37,946 nt of DNA from the NCBI GenBank assembly GCA_022563275.1, contig JADFNR010000016.1, positions 1 to 37,946 on the forward strand, written 5' to 3'. The notes under the pieces were generated by a model. The model did no database searches. It saw only the letters and a program-made list of their open reading frames with translations, and was not told where the DNA came from. The translations under genes were made by a program, and so were the position numbers. Source of the DNA: Chloroflexota bacterium (GTDB lineage: Bacteria > Chloroflexota > Dehalococcoidia > UBA3495). Position 1 is the first letter of the stretch; every line of letters starts with the position of its first letter. Below are positions 15,286-24,210 of this stretch, in pieces.

Positions 15286-16815
15286 CTATGGGTTTCCGGT
15301 TAAGAAATCTGAGGCCCGTTCAGCGATCATGATGACCGTGGCATTGGTGTTGGCCCGGGGGATCTCCGGCATCACCGACGCGTCGATCACCCTCAGTCCC
15401 TCCACCCCGTGGACCCGGCACCATTGATCGACCACCGCGTCCGGGTCCGACGCCGGGCCCATCTTGCAGGTGCGGCAGGTGTGGCCGGCGATGGACAGAT
15501 TAGCGGCGATCCAACCGTCCAGGTGTTCATCGGAGGCCATCTCATCATCCGTGGGGGCGATGCGGCGGTCGATCACCTCCTGGAAACTCGGGTCCTCAAA
15601 CAGCCGGGCGCATTCACGGACAGCCTCCCGCAGCCGCACCCTGTCTGACGGGTCTTCCAAAAACCGGTAATCCAATCTGGGTTGAACGTTGGGGCCGGCC
15701 GCTGTGATGGTCAGCTCGCCCGCTCCTTGGGGGAACTCCAACCGGCAGCCCACGCGTATCTCGTCGGCCTCGTGGCCTAGGGGCCCGGAAGTGAGGGTCT
15801 GGACCTGGATGTCGTTGTTGATCTTGGAGCCTTTGGCGGTGAACCGCAGGCCCAGTTGGTTCCTGGGCGAGCCGGGCTCCAACGAGTAGCCGTCCACGGG
15901 CTGGAACCGGAGCGAGACCGCGGGATGGTTCTTCATGTTGCGGCCCACACCGGGCGATTTATGGACCAAGGGTATTTGCAGCCGGTCCAAAATCTCCCTG
16001 GGCCCGACGCCTGAGAGCATGAGTAGTTGGGGAGAGGCGATGGCTCCGGCGCTCAATATGATGGTTTCTCCCGACAACTCGAACATCTCTCCGCCGCTCT
16101 CAACTGCTACCCCCACGGCCTGTTTTTCTTGGAATATGACTCTATGGGCGGTTACGTTTGCTTTGATCGTCAGGTTGAGGCGGTTCCGGCAGGGGTTGAT
16201 GTAACCGATGGCCGTGCTGACCCGGATACCATCAACATAATTCAAAGGGATCGCCCCGACCCCTTCGCCGTCGGGGTTATTCATGTCCGGGTCGTCCCGG
16301 TAGCCGGCGGCCAAGCATGCCGAATGGAAGATTCTTTGCAACGGCAGCCAGTCTTCCGGCTTGTGCCGCGTCACCATTATCGGGCCGGTCGTTCCATGAA
16401 AATCGCCGGAGATATCGAGGTCTGTCTCCAGTTTGCGGAAATACGGCAGCACCTTGGTGTAGGACCATTGGTCGTTGCCCAATTCGGCCCAGTGGTCGAA
16501 ATCCTCGGGCAACCCCCGGAGAAATATCTGGTGGTTTATGGCGCTGGTGCCCCCAAGGACTTTGCCCCTGGCAACCGCGGCGCTTCGGCTGCCCTGGGGG
16601 CCGGTCGTGCCCTGAAACGACCAATTATGGGGTGCGCCGGCCTCGGACGCCCGCTGGTTGGAGTCGTGTTTGATCTCGTCGGGCATCAGGTCCATGTCGG
16701 GGTAGTCGGGTCCGGCTTCCAGGAGGAGCACGGACCGCCGCGGGTCCTCGGACAACCGGTTGGCCAGGACGCAGCCGGCCGAGCCGGCGCCGACAATGAT
16801 CACGTCATATTTCAT
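15286..16815 (-). CDS. GMC-family FAD-dependent oxidoreductase (choline/alcohol dehydrogenase type)
   Basis: About 509 residues from the chosen ATG. MKYDVIIVGAGSAGCVLANRLS is the FAD-binding Rossmann motif at the very start. GTSAINHQIFLRGLPEDFDHW and the GAIASPQLLMLSGVGPR segment are the two GMC signatures. Near the C-terminus, AGHTCRTCKMGPASDPDAVVD has the catalytic His region, followed by DASVMPEIPRANTNATVIMIAERA. The family oxidises alcohols, choline, sugars or related compounds. The frame is open to 16968, but a TATAAT on the minus strand near 16863 suggests transcription starts inside that part, so 16815 (or ATG 16839) is preferred. Substrate unknown. Confidence 0.9.
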   Translation of the reverse strand: MKYDVIIVGAGSAGCVLANRLSEDPRRSVLLLEAGPDYPDMDLMPDEIKHDSNQRASEAGAPHNWSFQGTTGPQGSRSAAVARGKVLGGTSAINHQIFLRGLPEDFDHWAELGNDQWSYTKVLPYFRKLETDLDISGDFHGTTGPIMVTRHKPEDWLPLQRIFHSACLAAGYRDDPDMNNPDGEGVGAIPLNYVDGIRVSTAIGYINPCRNRLNLTIKANVTAHRVIFQEKQAVGVAVESGGEMFELSGETIILSAGAIASPQLLMLSGVGPREILDRLQIPLVHKSPGVGRNMKNHPAVSLRFQPVDGYSLEPGSPRNQLGLRFTAKGSKINNDIQVQTLTSGPLGHEADEIRVGCRLEFPQGAGELTITAAGPNVQPRLDYRFLEDPSDRVRLREAVRECARLFEDPSFQEVIDRRIAPTDDEMASDEHLDGWIAANLSIAGHTCRTCKMGPASDPDAVVDQWCRVHGVEGLRVIDASVMPEIPRANTNATVIMIAERASDFLTGNP

Positions 16816-16857
16816 GGGAGCCTCAAACGGGGATTCCATTGCCTTGCAGTAGGCGCG

Positions 16858-16870
16858 GCGATTATAGCGT
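16858..16870 (-). promoter_or_regulatory. Possible -10 element of the GMC oxidoreductase gene
   Basis: Minus-strand CGCTATAATCGCC lies about 50 bases upstream of the chosen start at 16815. No convincing -35 hexamer is seen 16-18 bases further up, so support is partial. Confidence 0.35.
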
Positions 16871-16988
16871 GACCACATCCCCGACGCAGTCGTGACTTCG
16901 TCGGACCTAATCTTCCACCGGCGCGGGTCGTTGAGACAAAAGTAGAATGGTTTGTGGCGTTGCTCCATTTATGCCGCCCTTCCGTAAC

Positions 16989-17012
16989 CCTGAGTTTGTC
17001 GAAGGACGCGCC
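16989..17012 (+). repeat. Single fragment of the CCTGAG-n-TCGAAGGAC repeat family
   Basis: CCCTGAGTTTGTCGAAGGACG matches the core seen at 24138-24165 and in the 33.8 kb and 34.8-35.1 kb repeats. It sits in the gap between the PPOX and GMC genes. Confidence 0.55.
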
Positions 17013-17044
17013 ATGGCCAAGCCTCAACGAATTCGAACCTAACC

Positions 17045-17467
17045 CTAGACGGCCGTCCCGTAGATGTGGTCCGGGACCACGATCACCGCCGCGCGGCGGT
17101 CGGCGACCATGGCCTGGTCGTATTCCGGCCAGTTGGGGTGGTCCTTATTGGTGGCGGCCCGGTAGACATCGCGCAGGGCATCGCGCAGCTCATCGGCGGC
17201 GGTGTTCTCCTGAGAGAGGATGGTGGCCCGGCCCTCCAAGACCACATAGCCCCACCAGTCCTGCTTGGAGATCATCAAGGAACACCGGGAATCGCGCTGC
17301 AGGTTGAGCAGCTTAGCGCGGTCGGCGGTGGTGGAGAATGCCACACCGTCCCGGTACGCACCACAGGTGACGATACTCATCTGTGGCATCCCGTTTCTTC
17401 GGAAGCAGGTCAACACACCTTGATGGTTCTCGGTGGCGAATTCTTTAACGTTATTCGGCAGCATCAT
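17045..17467 (-). CDS. PPOX-class (pyridoxamine-phosphate-oxidase-like, F420/FMN) protein
   Basis: About 140 residues from MMLPNNVKEFATENHQGVL. The split-barrel PPOX fold is supported by LTCFRRNGMPQMSIVTCG, then VAFSTTADRAKLLNLQRDSR, and the YVVLEGRATIL strand. Bacterial proteins with this pattern bind F420 or FMN and reduce small or xenobiotic molecules, or act as binding proteins. The start codons at 17467/17464 lie within the last codons of the upstream GNAT gene (stop at 17451), a coupling overlap. An open frame extends further upstream but that part is antisense-like noise in another frame of the GNAT gene. F420 use is inferred from family and taxon. Confidence 0.83.
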   Translation of the reverse strand: MMLPNNVKEFATENHQGVLTCFRRNGMPQMSIVTCGAYRDGVAFSTTADRAKLLNLQRDSRCSLMISKQDWWGYVVLEGRATILSQENTAADELRDALRDVYRAATNKDHPNWPEYDQAMVADRRAAVIVVPDHIYGTAV

Positions 17468-17987
17468 TTTCCTCTTCCGGCTCCCACGCCGGTTCTGGCC
17501 CTCTCGTGGGGCGGGCGTCAAAATCGATCTCGTACATGTCGTAGTGGGTTGGGCGCATGCGCAGGCCGGCGTAGACCCCCTGAGCGATGGTGTTGTCCTT
17601 GTCCACGTAAAGCCGCAGGCCGCAGACGTTGCCCTTCTGGCGGGCATCCTCGGCCGCGTAGAAATGCAGGGCCTTGTACACCCCTTGCCGCCGGTATTCG
17701 GGGCTCACGTAGACACTCTGTATCCACCAGAAGAAAGCGTTTCTCCAGTCGCTCCACTCATAGGTGATAAAGAGTTGGCCCACGGCGCGTCCCGTGTGTT
17801 CCGCGATCACGTAAAATCCCAGATCGTTGCGGGCGAACACCGCTTCGACACCCGGCCGGACAAATTCCATGTCCAGCTCCTTGCCCTCGGTCTCCTTGGC
17901 CATGGCGATGTTGAAGTCGATTATGGAATCCACATGGACCAACGAAGCGTGGCGTACCTGGATGTCGCTGCCAGGAACTGAAGTCAA
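17451..17987 (-). CDS. GNAT-family N-acetyltransferase
   Basis: A 178-residue protein. The acetyl-CoA-binding motif A is IQSVYVSPEYRRQGVYKALH (Arg-Arg-Gln-Gly-Val, about residues 90-108), and the downstream GLRLYVDKDNTIAQGVYAGL is motif B. The start is a TTG at 17987 (TTG ACT TCA) with a strong GGAGAGGGA just upstream; no ATG fits. It transfers acetyl from acetyl-CoA to an amine; the acceptor is unknown. The gene overlaps the PPOX gene by about 17 bases and follows the SbcC-like gene end (27 bases), so all three may be cotranscribed. Confidence 0.87.
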   Translation of the reverse strand: MTSVPGSDIQVRHASLVHVDSIIDFNIAMAKETEGKELDMEFVRPGVEAVFARNDLGFYVIAEHTGRAVGQLFITYEWSDWRNAFFWWIQSVYVSPEYRRQGVYKALHFYAAEDARQKGNVCGLRLYVDKDNTIAQGVYAGLRMRPTHYDMYEIDFDARPTRGPEPAWEPEEENDAAE

Positions 17988-18013
17988 ATCCCTCTCCTAC
18001 TTAAAACCGGTGC

Positions 18014-20599
18014 TCAACTGATCCAAAACGTGGAACCCGACTCGTCCTTCCGGACTTCGATGCGCACCGGGAAGGCGTCTTTCAGGTCGTCCAGGTGGGT
18101 GATCACCAGCACCTTCTCAAAGTCGTTGCCGATGGCGCTGATCACGTCCAATATCCGCTCCCGCCCCACGGCGTCCTGAGTGCCGAACCCCTCATCGATG
18201 AACAGGGTCGGCAGGGGCGCTCCCATGCGCTGGGCCAACACCTTTGACAGGGCGATGCGCAGGGCCAGGTTCACCTGAAAGGCCTCGCCGCCGCTGTACA
18301 TCTCGTAGCTGCGCGGGCCCAGTTCGTCGCTGACCATTATCTCCAGGGTCTCGCGGGGTTCCCCCTGCCCCGAGGCCCGCTCCCGCTGGGTCTCCAATTT
18401 CACGTTCATGCGGTTGTCGGTCATGCGGCCCAGCAGAGCGTTGGTCTCATCCTCCAACCGTGGCACCACCGTCTCGATAAGCATGGCCTGGACTCCCTGG
18501 CGGCCAAAGGCGGTGGCCAACTCCTGGTAGATGGACTGCTCGTCCCGCAAGGCGGTTAACCGCGCCGATTCGGCGATCATCTCCTGCCCCAATGAAGCTT
18601 GACGCTCCACCTGGTTCCGAAGATATCCCTGACGCTCGATGCCCTGCTGGATCTTAACCCCCAGCTCCCGTTCCAGTTGTTCGGCCTGGGTGAAATCGCT
18701 CTCCAGGGCGGCCAGACCCACCAAAGCCTGCTTGGCGTCCACCGCCTGGGACTGTAACAGCTCCAGTTCTTCCTTGCGGCGCTGGGCCATGGCGGCGTTC
18801 TGCTCCGCCGTTTCCTTGGCTCCGGGCAGACCGGCCTCGGCCTGTTCCAGCAGTTGTTCCTGTTGGGCAAACTCTTCAAGACCGACGGTCTCTTGGAAGA
18901 TGCGCTGGCGGGTATCAGGGTCGTATTCCAACTCCTGTATCTGGGCGTCCAGCTTCTTAAGTTGGACCGATTCCTCAGCGGCGAATGAACCGTCCGCCAA
19001 AGTCGCCCGCATGGACTCTAACCTGGGAGCGGCCTCCGCCAGGTCAAGCTGGGCCTGCTGGGCTTCCTGCATCTGCTGCACCAGTTGCTGCAGCCGCACC
19101 TGGCGTTTGGTTTGGGCCTGGGACAAAGCCTGCTCCTGTTGGGGCAGGCGGCTCTCCAATTCCGATGTCTCGACTTGCAGGGTCTTCACCTGGATGGAGG
19201 TATTTCGGTACTCCTCGCGCTTGGCTTCAATATCGGCTTCAAAGGTCTCCGCCAGGCGCTGGCAACCGTCCTCGCTCAACGGGGTCTGGCACAATGGACA
19301 TACAGCCTCTTGACCGTTGGCGCCGTCCAGCAGAGCTTTCTTGGCGGCAAGTTCTTTTCCCTCGGTTCCGGACCGCTCAAGAGAACTCTGCAATTGTCCG
19401 GTCTGGACCGCCAGGCCGTTGAGACGCTCCCGCTCCGCCGCCAGGGCCCGTTCTTGCTCCTCGATTCCCGGCCCTTCATCCTGTAGCTGCCGCTGGCTTG
19501 CCTCGAGCTGCTCCAGGCCCTGGGCTTTCGGGCTGAGACGGGTCTCGATGTCGGCGGTTAGTTGTTGGACCTGTGATTCCAGCAGGGTCCGTTTGACGTC
19601 GATGGCTCCCGAGGCGGCCGCCCGTTGGCCTGCCAACTCATCGAAGTTACGGCCTGCTTCTTCAAGCCGGGCGAACGCGGCGCGGGCGGTTGCCAGTTGG
19701 GCGGCGCCCTGGCGGATCGATGTTGCTTGCCCCACCAGCTTCTCAAAGGCCGCCACCTGTTGCTGGGCCGTCTTGTGGGCGGATTCGGCCTGCTCCATCT
19801 CCTTGGCCAGGTCCGCCAACCGCCGGGCCGTTTCTTCCTGGCCGGCCTGTTGCCGGCGTAGTTCGCCGACCTGGTCACGCAGTCCCGAGGTCCTCACCTG
19901 TTGCTCCGCCAGGTCTTTGTTCAGGGTGACTAAACTGGATTCCACCTCCGCCAGTTCCGCCTCCGGCGCCACCAACTGCTCCAGTTCCCGGCGCAGGCGG
20001 TCCACATTTCCTTCCGCGGTCCTGGCGCTGTTTTCGGCCCCGCTGCTCCGCTCTCTGGCGCGCACCAGGAGCCGGTCGTAGACCTCCAAGCCCAGGATCT
20101 TGCTGAGGACGGCCTTGCGTTCCGCGGGTGTCTTGTTGGTGAACTCGTCGGCCCGGCCCTGGACCAGGAAAGCCGAATTGATGAACGTGTCGTAGTCCAT
20201 GCCGATGGTCTGGTCGATGCGGGCCTGGGTCTCGCGGATCATATCGCCGGTTATGGTCCGCGGCGTGCCGTCTTCGAGGACCATCAGTTGCAGATCGGAG
20301 GCCCCGCCCCGGCGGCGCCTGCCGCCCCGGGCGTGGCTGCGGATCACGCGGTAAGCCTGGCCCCGGGAGGAAAAGTCCAACTCCACCCGGCATTCATCGG
20401 CCCCGTAGGAGATCATCTCATCTTGGATCTTGGCCCTGGCCTTGCCCCACAATACCCAGGTGATGCTGTCCAACAGGGCCGATTTTCCGTGGCCGTTGGG
20501 GCCGCACAGGCAGGCGACGTGGAGCCCGGTGAAGTCCAACGTGGGAACGTTCTCCCGGTAACACAAGAAGTTCCTGAGAGTGAGTTTGAGGGGTATCAT
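18014..20599 (-). CDS. SbcC/Rad50-like SMC-type ATPase
   Basis: An 861-residue SMC-like protein. It starts IPLKLTLRNFLCYRENVPTL, followed by Walker A GPNGHGKSAL (about 33-42). It then has FLVQGRADEFTNKTPAERKA and a long, Gln/Glu-rich coiled coil. In the middle, CPLCQTPLSE (about 433) is the CxxC zinc hook. The second arm returns to the signature MYSGGEAFQVNLALR (about 770) and Walker B LFIDEGFGTQD (about 798), with a late VITHLDDLKDAFPVRIEV. It would form a SbcCD/Rad50-Mre11-like complex in double-strand-break repair. The partner nuclease gene is not adjacent but at 6946-7665. The frame begins earlier (20638), but the family start is at 20599. Confidence 0.9.
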   Translation of the reverse strand: MIPLKLTLRNFLCYRENVPTLDFTGLHVACLCGPNGHGKSALLDSITWVLWGKARAKIQDEMISYGADECRVELDFSSRGQAYRVIRSHARGGRRRRGGASDLQLMVLEDGTPRTITGDMIRETQARIDQTIGMDYDTFINSAFLVQGRADEFTNKTPAERKAVLSKILGLEVYDRLLVRARERSSGAENSARTAEGNVDRLRRELEQLVAPEAELAEVESSLVTLNKDLAEQQVRTSGLRDQVGELRRQQAGQEETARRLADLAKEMEQAESAHKTAQQQVAAFEKLVGQATSIRQGAAQLATARAAFARLEEAGRNFDELAGQRAAASGAIDVKRTLLESQVQQLTADIETRLSPKAQGLEQLEASQRQLQDEGPGIEEQERALAAERERLNGLAVQTGQLQSSLERSGTEGKELAAKKALLDGANGQEAVCPLCQTPLSEDGCQRLAETFEADIEAKREEYRNTSIQVKTLQVETSELESRLPQQEQALSQAQTKRQVRLQQLVQQMQEAQQAQLDLAEAAPRLESMRATLADGSFAAEESVQLKKLDAQIQELEYDPDTRQRIFQETVGLEEFAQQEQLLEQAEAGLPGAKETAEQNAAMAQRRKEELELLQSQAVDAKQALVGLAALESDFTQAEQLERELGVKIQQGIERQGYLRNQVERQASLGQEMIAESARLTALRDEQSIYQELATAFGRQGVQAMLIETVVPRLEDETNALLGRMTDNRMNVKLETQRERASGQGEPRETLEIMVSDELGPRSYEMYSGGEAFQVNLALRIALSKVLAQRMGAPLPTLFIDEGFGTQDAVGRERILDVISAIGNDFEKVLVITHLDDLKDAFPVRIEVRKDESGSTFWIS

Positions 20600-20756
20600 G
20601 GGGAAGGCCTCGAACCAGTCACCTGCAACCTCCACCACACCGAAGAAGACTGCCCACGGCCTAAGATCAAACCGCCGGCCGGAGCGCAGCTAATTCTAGC
20701 ATAGCGCCCGAAGCCAACTGGAAGCCCGAAACCGGTCTAAAATCCGTCACATACAT

Positions 20757-21527
20757 ATGACCGATCGACAAACCGACATCATCCAGGTCCAGGACCTGCG
20801 CAAGAGTTACGGCGACCTGAAAGCCGTGGACGGCGTCTCGTTCTCGGTGAGTCCGGGAGAGGTCTTCGGCATCTTGGGGCCCAACGGCGCGGGCAAGACC
20901 ACCACCGTCGAGATACTGGAGGGGATGCGGGCTCCCGACAGCGGCACGGCCATCGTCAACGGCATCGACGTCCAGAAGGACCCGCGGGCAGTCAAAAAGG
21001 TCATCGGCATTCAACTCCAATCATCGGCGTTCTTCGACCGGCTGAACCTGACCGAGATCTTGGACGTTATGGCCAGTATCTACCACCGGCAGATCGACGC
21101 CATGGACCTATTGCGGGAGGTAGAACTGGACGACCGCGCCGGGGCGCAATTCAAGGAACTCTCCGGCGGTCAGAAACAACGGTTCTCCATTGCTTCCACC
21201 CTGGTCAACGACCCGGTCTTGCTCTTTCTGGACGAGCCCACCACCGGACTGGACCCACAGGCCCGGAGGCACATGTGGGAATTGGTCCAGCGGTTCAAAT
21301 CTGAAGGGCGCACGGTGCTATTGACCACCCATTACATGGAGGAAGCGGCGGAATTATGCGACCGGGTGGCCATCATGGACCATGGCAAGATCGTCGCCAT
21401 GGACCGCCCGGCGGCGTTGGTTGACGCTCTACTCAGCAGGGGTTTCGAGAAGAAACGGACCGAAACGCTGGCCAACTTGGAAGACGTGTTCCTAGACATC
21501 ACCGGCCGGGCGCTGCGGACCGACTGA
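20757..21527 (+). CDS. ABC transporter ATP-binding protein, DrrA type
   Basis: A 256-residue ATPase. Walker A is GPNGAGKTTTVEILEG (about 42-57), the signature is LSGGQKQRFSIASTL (about 138), and Walker B with D-loop is LLFLDEPTTGLDPQARR (about 160). TTHYMEEAAELCDRVAIMD supplies the H-loop. The end ENLEDVF-type motif (NLEDVFLDITGRALR) is typical for exporters of the DrrA/CcmA group. It powers the permease encoded immediately downstream (1-base TGATG overlap). No Shine-Dalgarno is evident before the ATG. Substrate (drug, lipid, or other) is unknown. Confidence 0.92.
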   Translation: MTDRQTDIIQVQDLRKSYGDLKAVDGVSFSVSPGEVFGILGPNGAGKTTTVEILEGMRAPDSGTAIVNGIDVQKDPRAVKKVIGIQLQSSAFFDRLNLTEILDVMASIYHRQIDAMDLLREVELDDRAGAQFKELSGGQKQRFSIASTLVNDPVLLFLDEPTTGLDPQARRHMWELVQRFKSEGRTVLLTTHYMEEAAELCDRVAIMDHGKIVAMDRPAALVDALLSRGFEKKRTETLANLEDVFLDITGRALRTD

Positions 21528-22630
21528 TGCTGAAGCATCTATTGCAGACCAATCCCACGCTCAGCCTCACCCGGGCCTCGATGCGGATCTGGTTCCGGGA
21601 CCGGCAGGCCATCTTCTGGACCTTCTTCCTGCCGGTGGTGCTGATCTCCGTGTTCGGGCTGTTGGACTTCGGCGCCTTCGGCACTCTCGAACTGGGAATC
21701 GTTGACCGGGCCGGTAACGATGCCTCCCGGAAACTGATCCGCGAAGTCCGCGCCCTGGGCACCTTCGACATCTCCGAGACGCTTTCCGAGGAGGAAGAAC
21801 GGGAGGCCCTCCTGGACGGCGACCGCGACCTGATACTGATCATCGAGCGGGGGTTCGGCGAGGCGAATTCCCCGGTCCAACGCCGGGTCACGGTGGTCTA
21901 TAACCAAGGCCAGGCCCGGGAATCAGCCACCGGACAGACCATCATCCAACACGTGTTGGACGAGATGAGCTTCGCCGAAGGGGGGATCACAGACCGCTAC
22001 CGCATCGAAGCCCAACCGGTGGACAGCCGCAACCTCAGGTTCATCGACTTTCTGATGCCGGGCGTGGTGGCGATGTCCATCATGCAGATGGGCTTATTCA
22101 GCGTGGCCTTTTCCTTCGTCCAATTGAAGAGCCGGGGCATCCTGAGACGGCTGCAAGCAACGCCGGTCCACCCGGCCAGTTTCATCTTCGCCCAGGTCTT
22201 CACCCGCCTGACCGTCTCCATACTGCAGACCCTGGTGCTGGTGGGCCTGGCGGTGGTGGCGTTCGACGTCCACCTGGAGGGAAATCTGGGGTCCATGCTA
22301 TTGCTGGCCCTGCTGGGCGGCGGGGTGTTCGTCAGCATGGGGTTTGCCGTTTCGGGATTCGCCCGCACCGAGGACGTGGCCGCTCCGGTGGCCAACGCCA
22401 TCGCCCTGCCCATGATGTTCCTCTCCGGGGTGTTCTTTCCCAGGGACGCGATGCCGGAGCCCCTGCGGGCCGTGGCGGATTTTCTCCCCCTGAGTTATCT
22501 GGCCGACGCCCTGCGCAACGTGGCCGTTGACGGCGCTACCCTGTGGTCCCAATGGGAGAACGTCCTGGGCTTGACCGTTTGGCTGGCGCTGACCTTCTTC
22601 ATCGCGGTCCGCCTGTTCCGCTGGGAGTAA
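21527..22630 (+). CDS. ABC-2 type transporter permease, DrrB type
   Basis: A 367-residue membrane protein. One TM helix follows the short N-terminus (AIFWTFFLPVVLISVFGLLD). An extracytoplasmic region of about 130 residues (LGIVDRAGNDASRKL to QPVDSRNL) follows. A block of five further TM helices comes after it, with the ABC-2 signature region ATPVHPASFIFAQVFTRL and the late MMFLSGVFFPRDAMPEPLR. It forms an exporter with the ATPase encoded upstream, whose stop overlaps its start (TGATG). The two genes make one operon; ffh follows after its own promoter. Confidence 0.9.
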   Translation: MLKHLLQTNPTLSLTRASMRIWFRDRQAIFWTFFLPVVLISVFGLLDFGAFGTLELGIVDRAGNDASRKLIREVRALGTFDISETLSEEEEREALLDGDRDLILIIERGFGEANSPVQRRVTVVYNQGQARESATGQTIIQHVLDEMSFAEGGITDRYRIEAQPVDSRNLRFIDFLMPGVVAMSIMQMGLFSVAFSFVQLKSRGILRRLQATPVHPASFIFAQVFTRLTVSILQTLVLVGLAVVAFDVHLEGNLGSMLLLALLGGGVFVSMGFAVSGFARTEDVAAPVANAIALPMMFLSGVFFPRDAMPEPLRAVADFLPLSYLADALRNVAVDGATLWSQWENVLGLTVWLALTFFIAVRLFRWE

Positions 22631-22647
22631 AACAGCCCCGGCCCACC

Positions 22648-22677
22648 TTGACCCTGAAACTAGGGCCAGCCTACAAT
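22648..22677 (+). promoter_or_regulatory. Sigma-70-type promoter of ffh
   Basis: TTGACC (22648-22653), an 18-base spacer, TACAAT (22672-22677). It lies about 40 bases upstream of the ffh ATG, after the stop of the ABC permease. Confidence 0.6.
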
Positions 22678-22717
22678 TCAAAGCGGAGACTTCCCAATAA
22701 AGGCAATCAGAGCAGAT

Positions 22718-24055
22718 ATGTTTGAGAACCTAACCGAGCGGTTGACCGGAATCCTGAACAAGCTGACCAGCAAGGGCCGCTTGACCGAAGCCGACGTCGA
22801 CGAAGCCCTGAGCATGGTCCGGCGCTCCCTCCTTGAAGCCGACGTTAATTTCCGGGTGGCCAGAGACTTTGTGGCCGCCGTGAAAGAGCGGGCCATGAGC
22901 TCTGACGTATTGGAGAGCCTCTCGCCCGGCCAACAGGTGGTCAAGATCGTGCAAGAGGAGTTGACCTCGCTCCTCAGCGGCGGCGACCACTCCCTGACCC
23001 TCTCCAGCCAGCCGGTGACCACCATCATGCTGGTGGGTCTGCAGGGCTCGGGCAAAACAACCACGGCCGCCAAGCTGGCCCTGTACCTGCGCCGCCAGAA
23101 CCACAAGTCCCTGCTGATCGCCGCCGACCTGCGCCGCCCCGCCGCCATCCAACAATTGGAGACGCTGGGCAAGCAGTTGGACGTCCCGGTCTATTCCGAG
23201 GACCCAAAGTCTTCCACGGTGGTCCAGGTGGCCAAGAACGGCTTGGAGAAGGCCCGCCAACTGGGGGTCAACTGGGCCATCATCGACACCGGCGGCCGCC
23301 TCCAGATCGACGAAGAGTCGATGCAGGAACTGAGCGACCTCAAGAAAGCGGTCGACCCCCACGAGGTGCTCCTGGTCGTGGACGCCATGACCGGCCAGGA
23401 AGCGGTGAACGCCGCCGAAGGCTTCCACGAGAAGGTCTCCCTAACCGGCCTGATCATGTCGAAGATGGACGGCGATGCCCGGGGCGGGGCCGCCCTGTCC
23501 ATCACCCGGGTCACCGGCATACCCATCAAGTTCATGGGCGTGGGCGAGCGGCCCGACGGCCTAGAGGCCTTCCACCCGGACCGCCTGGCCTCACGGATCC
23601 TGGCCATGGGCGACATCCTGACCCTCATCGAAAAGGCCCAGGATGCGGTGGACGAGAAGCAGGCCGAGGAGATGGAGAAGAAGTTCCGCCAGGCCAGCTT
23701 CGACCTGGAAGATTTCTTGACTCAGATCCAAAGCGTCAGGAAGATGGGCTCGCTGTCCTCGGTGATGGAGATGATTCCGGGGATGAGCCAACTGACCAAG
23801 AAGATGAACGTCGGCGACCTGGACGACGGCCGCATGGAACGCATCGAGGCCATCATCCGGTCCATGACTCTCCAGGAAAGGCAACGGCCTGAGATACTGA
23901 ATGGAAGCCGTCGCCGCCGCATCTCCAGGGGCAGCGGGACCACCCCCGCGGACGTGAACCAGCTGCTGAACCAGTTCAAGCAGACCCAGAAAATGATGAA
24001 GCAGATGGCCAAGTCCCGGAACCCCATGGCCATGATGAGGATGCTGAAAGGCTAG
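22718..24055 (+). CDS. ffh: Signal recognition particle protein Ffh
   Basis: A 445-residue SRP54 homologue of usual length. N domain: ENLTERLTGILNKLTSKGRL. G domain: P-loop LVGLQGSGKTTTAAKLALYL (about 104-123), ADLRRPAAIQQLE, DTGGRLQIDEE, and SKMDGDARGGAALS. The M domain is Met-rich (FLTQIQSVRKMGSLSSVMEM, later KMMKQMAKSRNPMAMMRMLK). It binds signal sequences and the 4.5S RNA and delivers nascent chains to FtsY and the translocon. No ffs or ftsY gene was found here. An intrinsic terminator is not obvious after the stop. Confidence 0.97.
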   Translation: MFENLTERLTGILNKLTSKGRLTEADVDEALSMVRRSLLEADVNFRVARDFVAAVKERAMSSDVLESLSPGQQVVKIVQEELTSLLSGGDHSLTLSSQPVTTIMLVGLQGSGKTTTAAKLALYLRRQNHKSLLIAADLRRPAAIQQLETLGKQLDVPVYSEDPKSSTVVQVAKNGLEKARQLGVNWAIIDTGGRLQIDEESMQELSDLKKAVDPHEVLLVVDAMTGQEAVNAAEGFHEKVSLTGLIMSKMDGDARGGAALSITRVTGIPIKFMGVGERPDGLEAFHPDRLASRILAMGDILTLIEKAQDAVDEKQAEEMEKKFRQASFDLEDFLTQIQSVRKMGSLSSVMEMIPGMSQLTKKMNVGDLDDGRMERIEAIIRSMTLQERQRPEILNGSRRRRISRGSGTTPADVNQLLNQFKQTQKMMKQMAKSRNPMAMMRMLKG

Positions 24056-24137
24056 GCGGGCGGCGGCGCAGGCGCGTTTTGGTTTTCCATCGCCTGATTG
24101 AGGCGTTCCTCAATCGTCACCTAGCCCCGCTGTGTCC

Positions 24138-24165
24138 GTTCGTCCTGAGCTCGTCGAAGGACCCG
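24138..24165 (+). repeat. Single copy of the TTCGTCCTGAGCTCGTCGAAGGAC repeat
   Basis: CGTTCGTCCTGAGCTCGTCGAAGGAC is a short dyad-like intergenic element lying between ffh and the convergent LLM oxidoreductase. Related copies occur at 16989, 33795-33856 and 34805-35062. Confidence 0.6.
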
Positions 24166-24210
24166 CGTAAACCACACCAAAGTCACAAGAAACCTATGCG
24201 GGTCCCCAGC

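Noticed and set aside
16027..16872. A 281-residue plus-strand frame antisense to the GMC oxidoreductase
   Set aside because: Shadow of a high-GC gene; the GMC signatures lie on the other strand.
17020..17045. Possible tRNA T-arm (TTCGAACCT)
   Set aside because: No acceptor stem or anticodon arm could be built around it.
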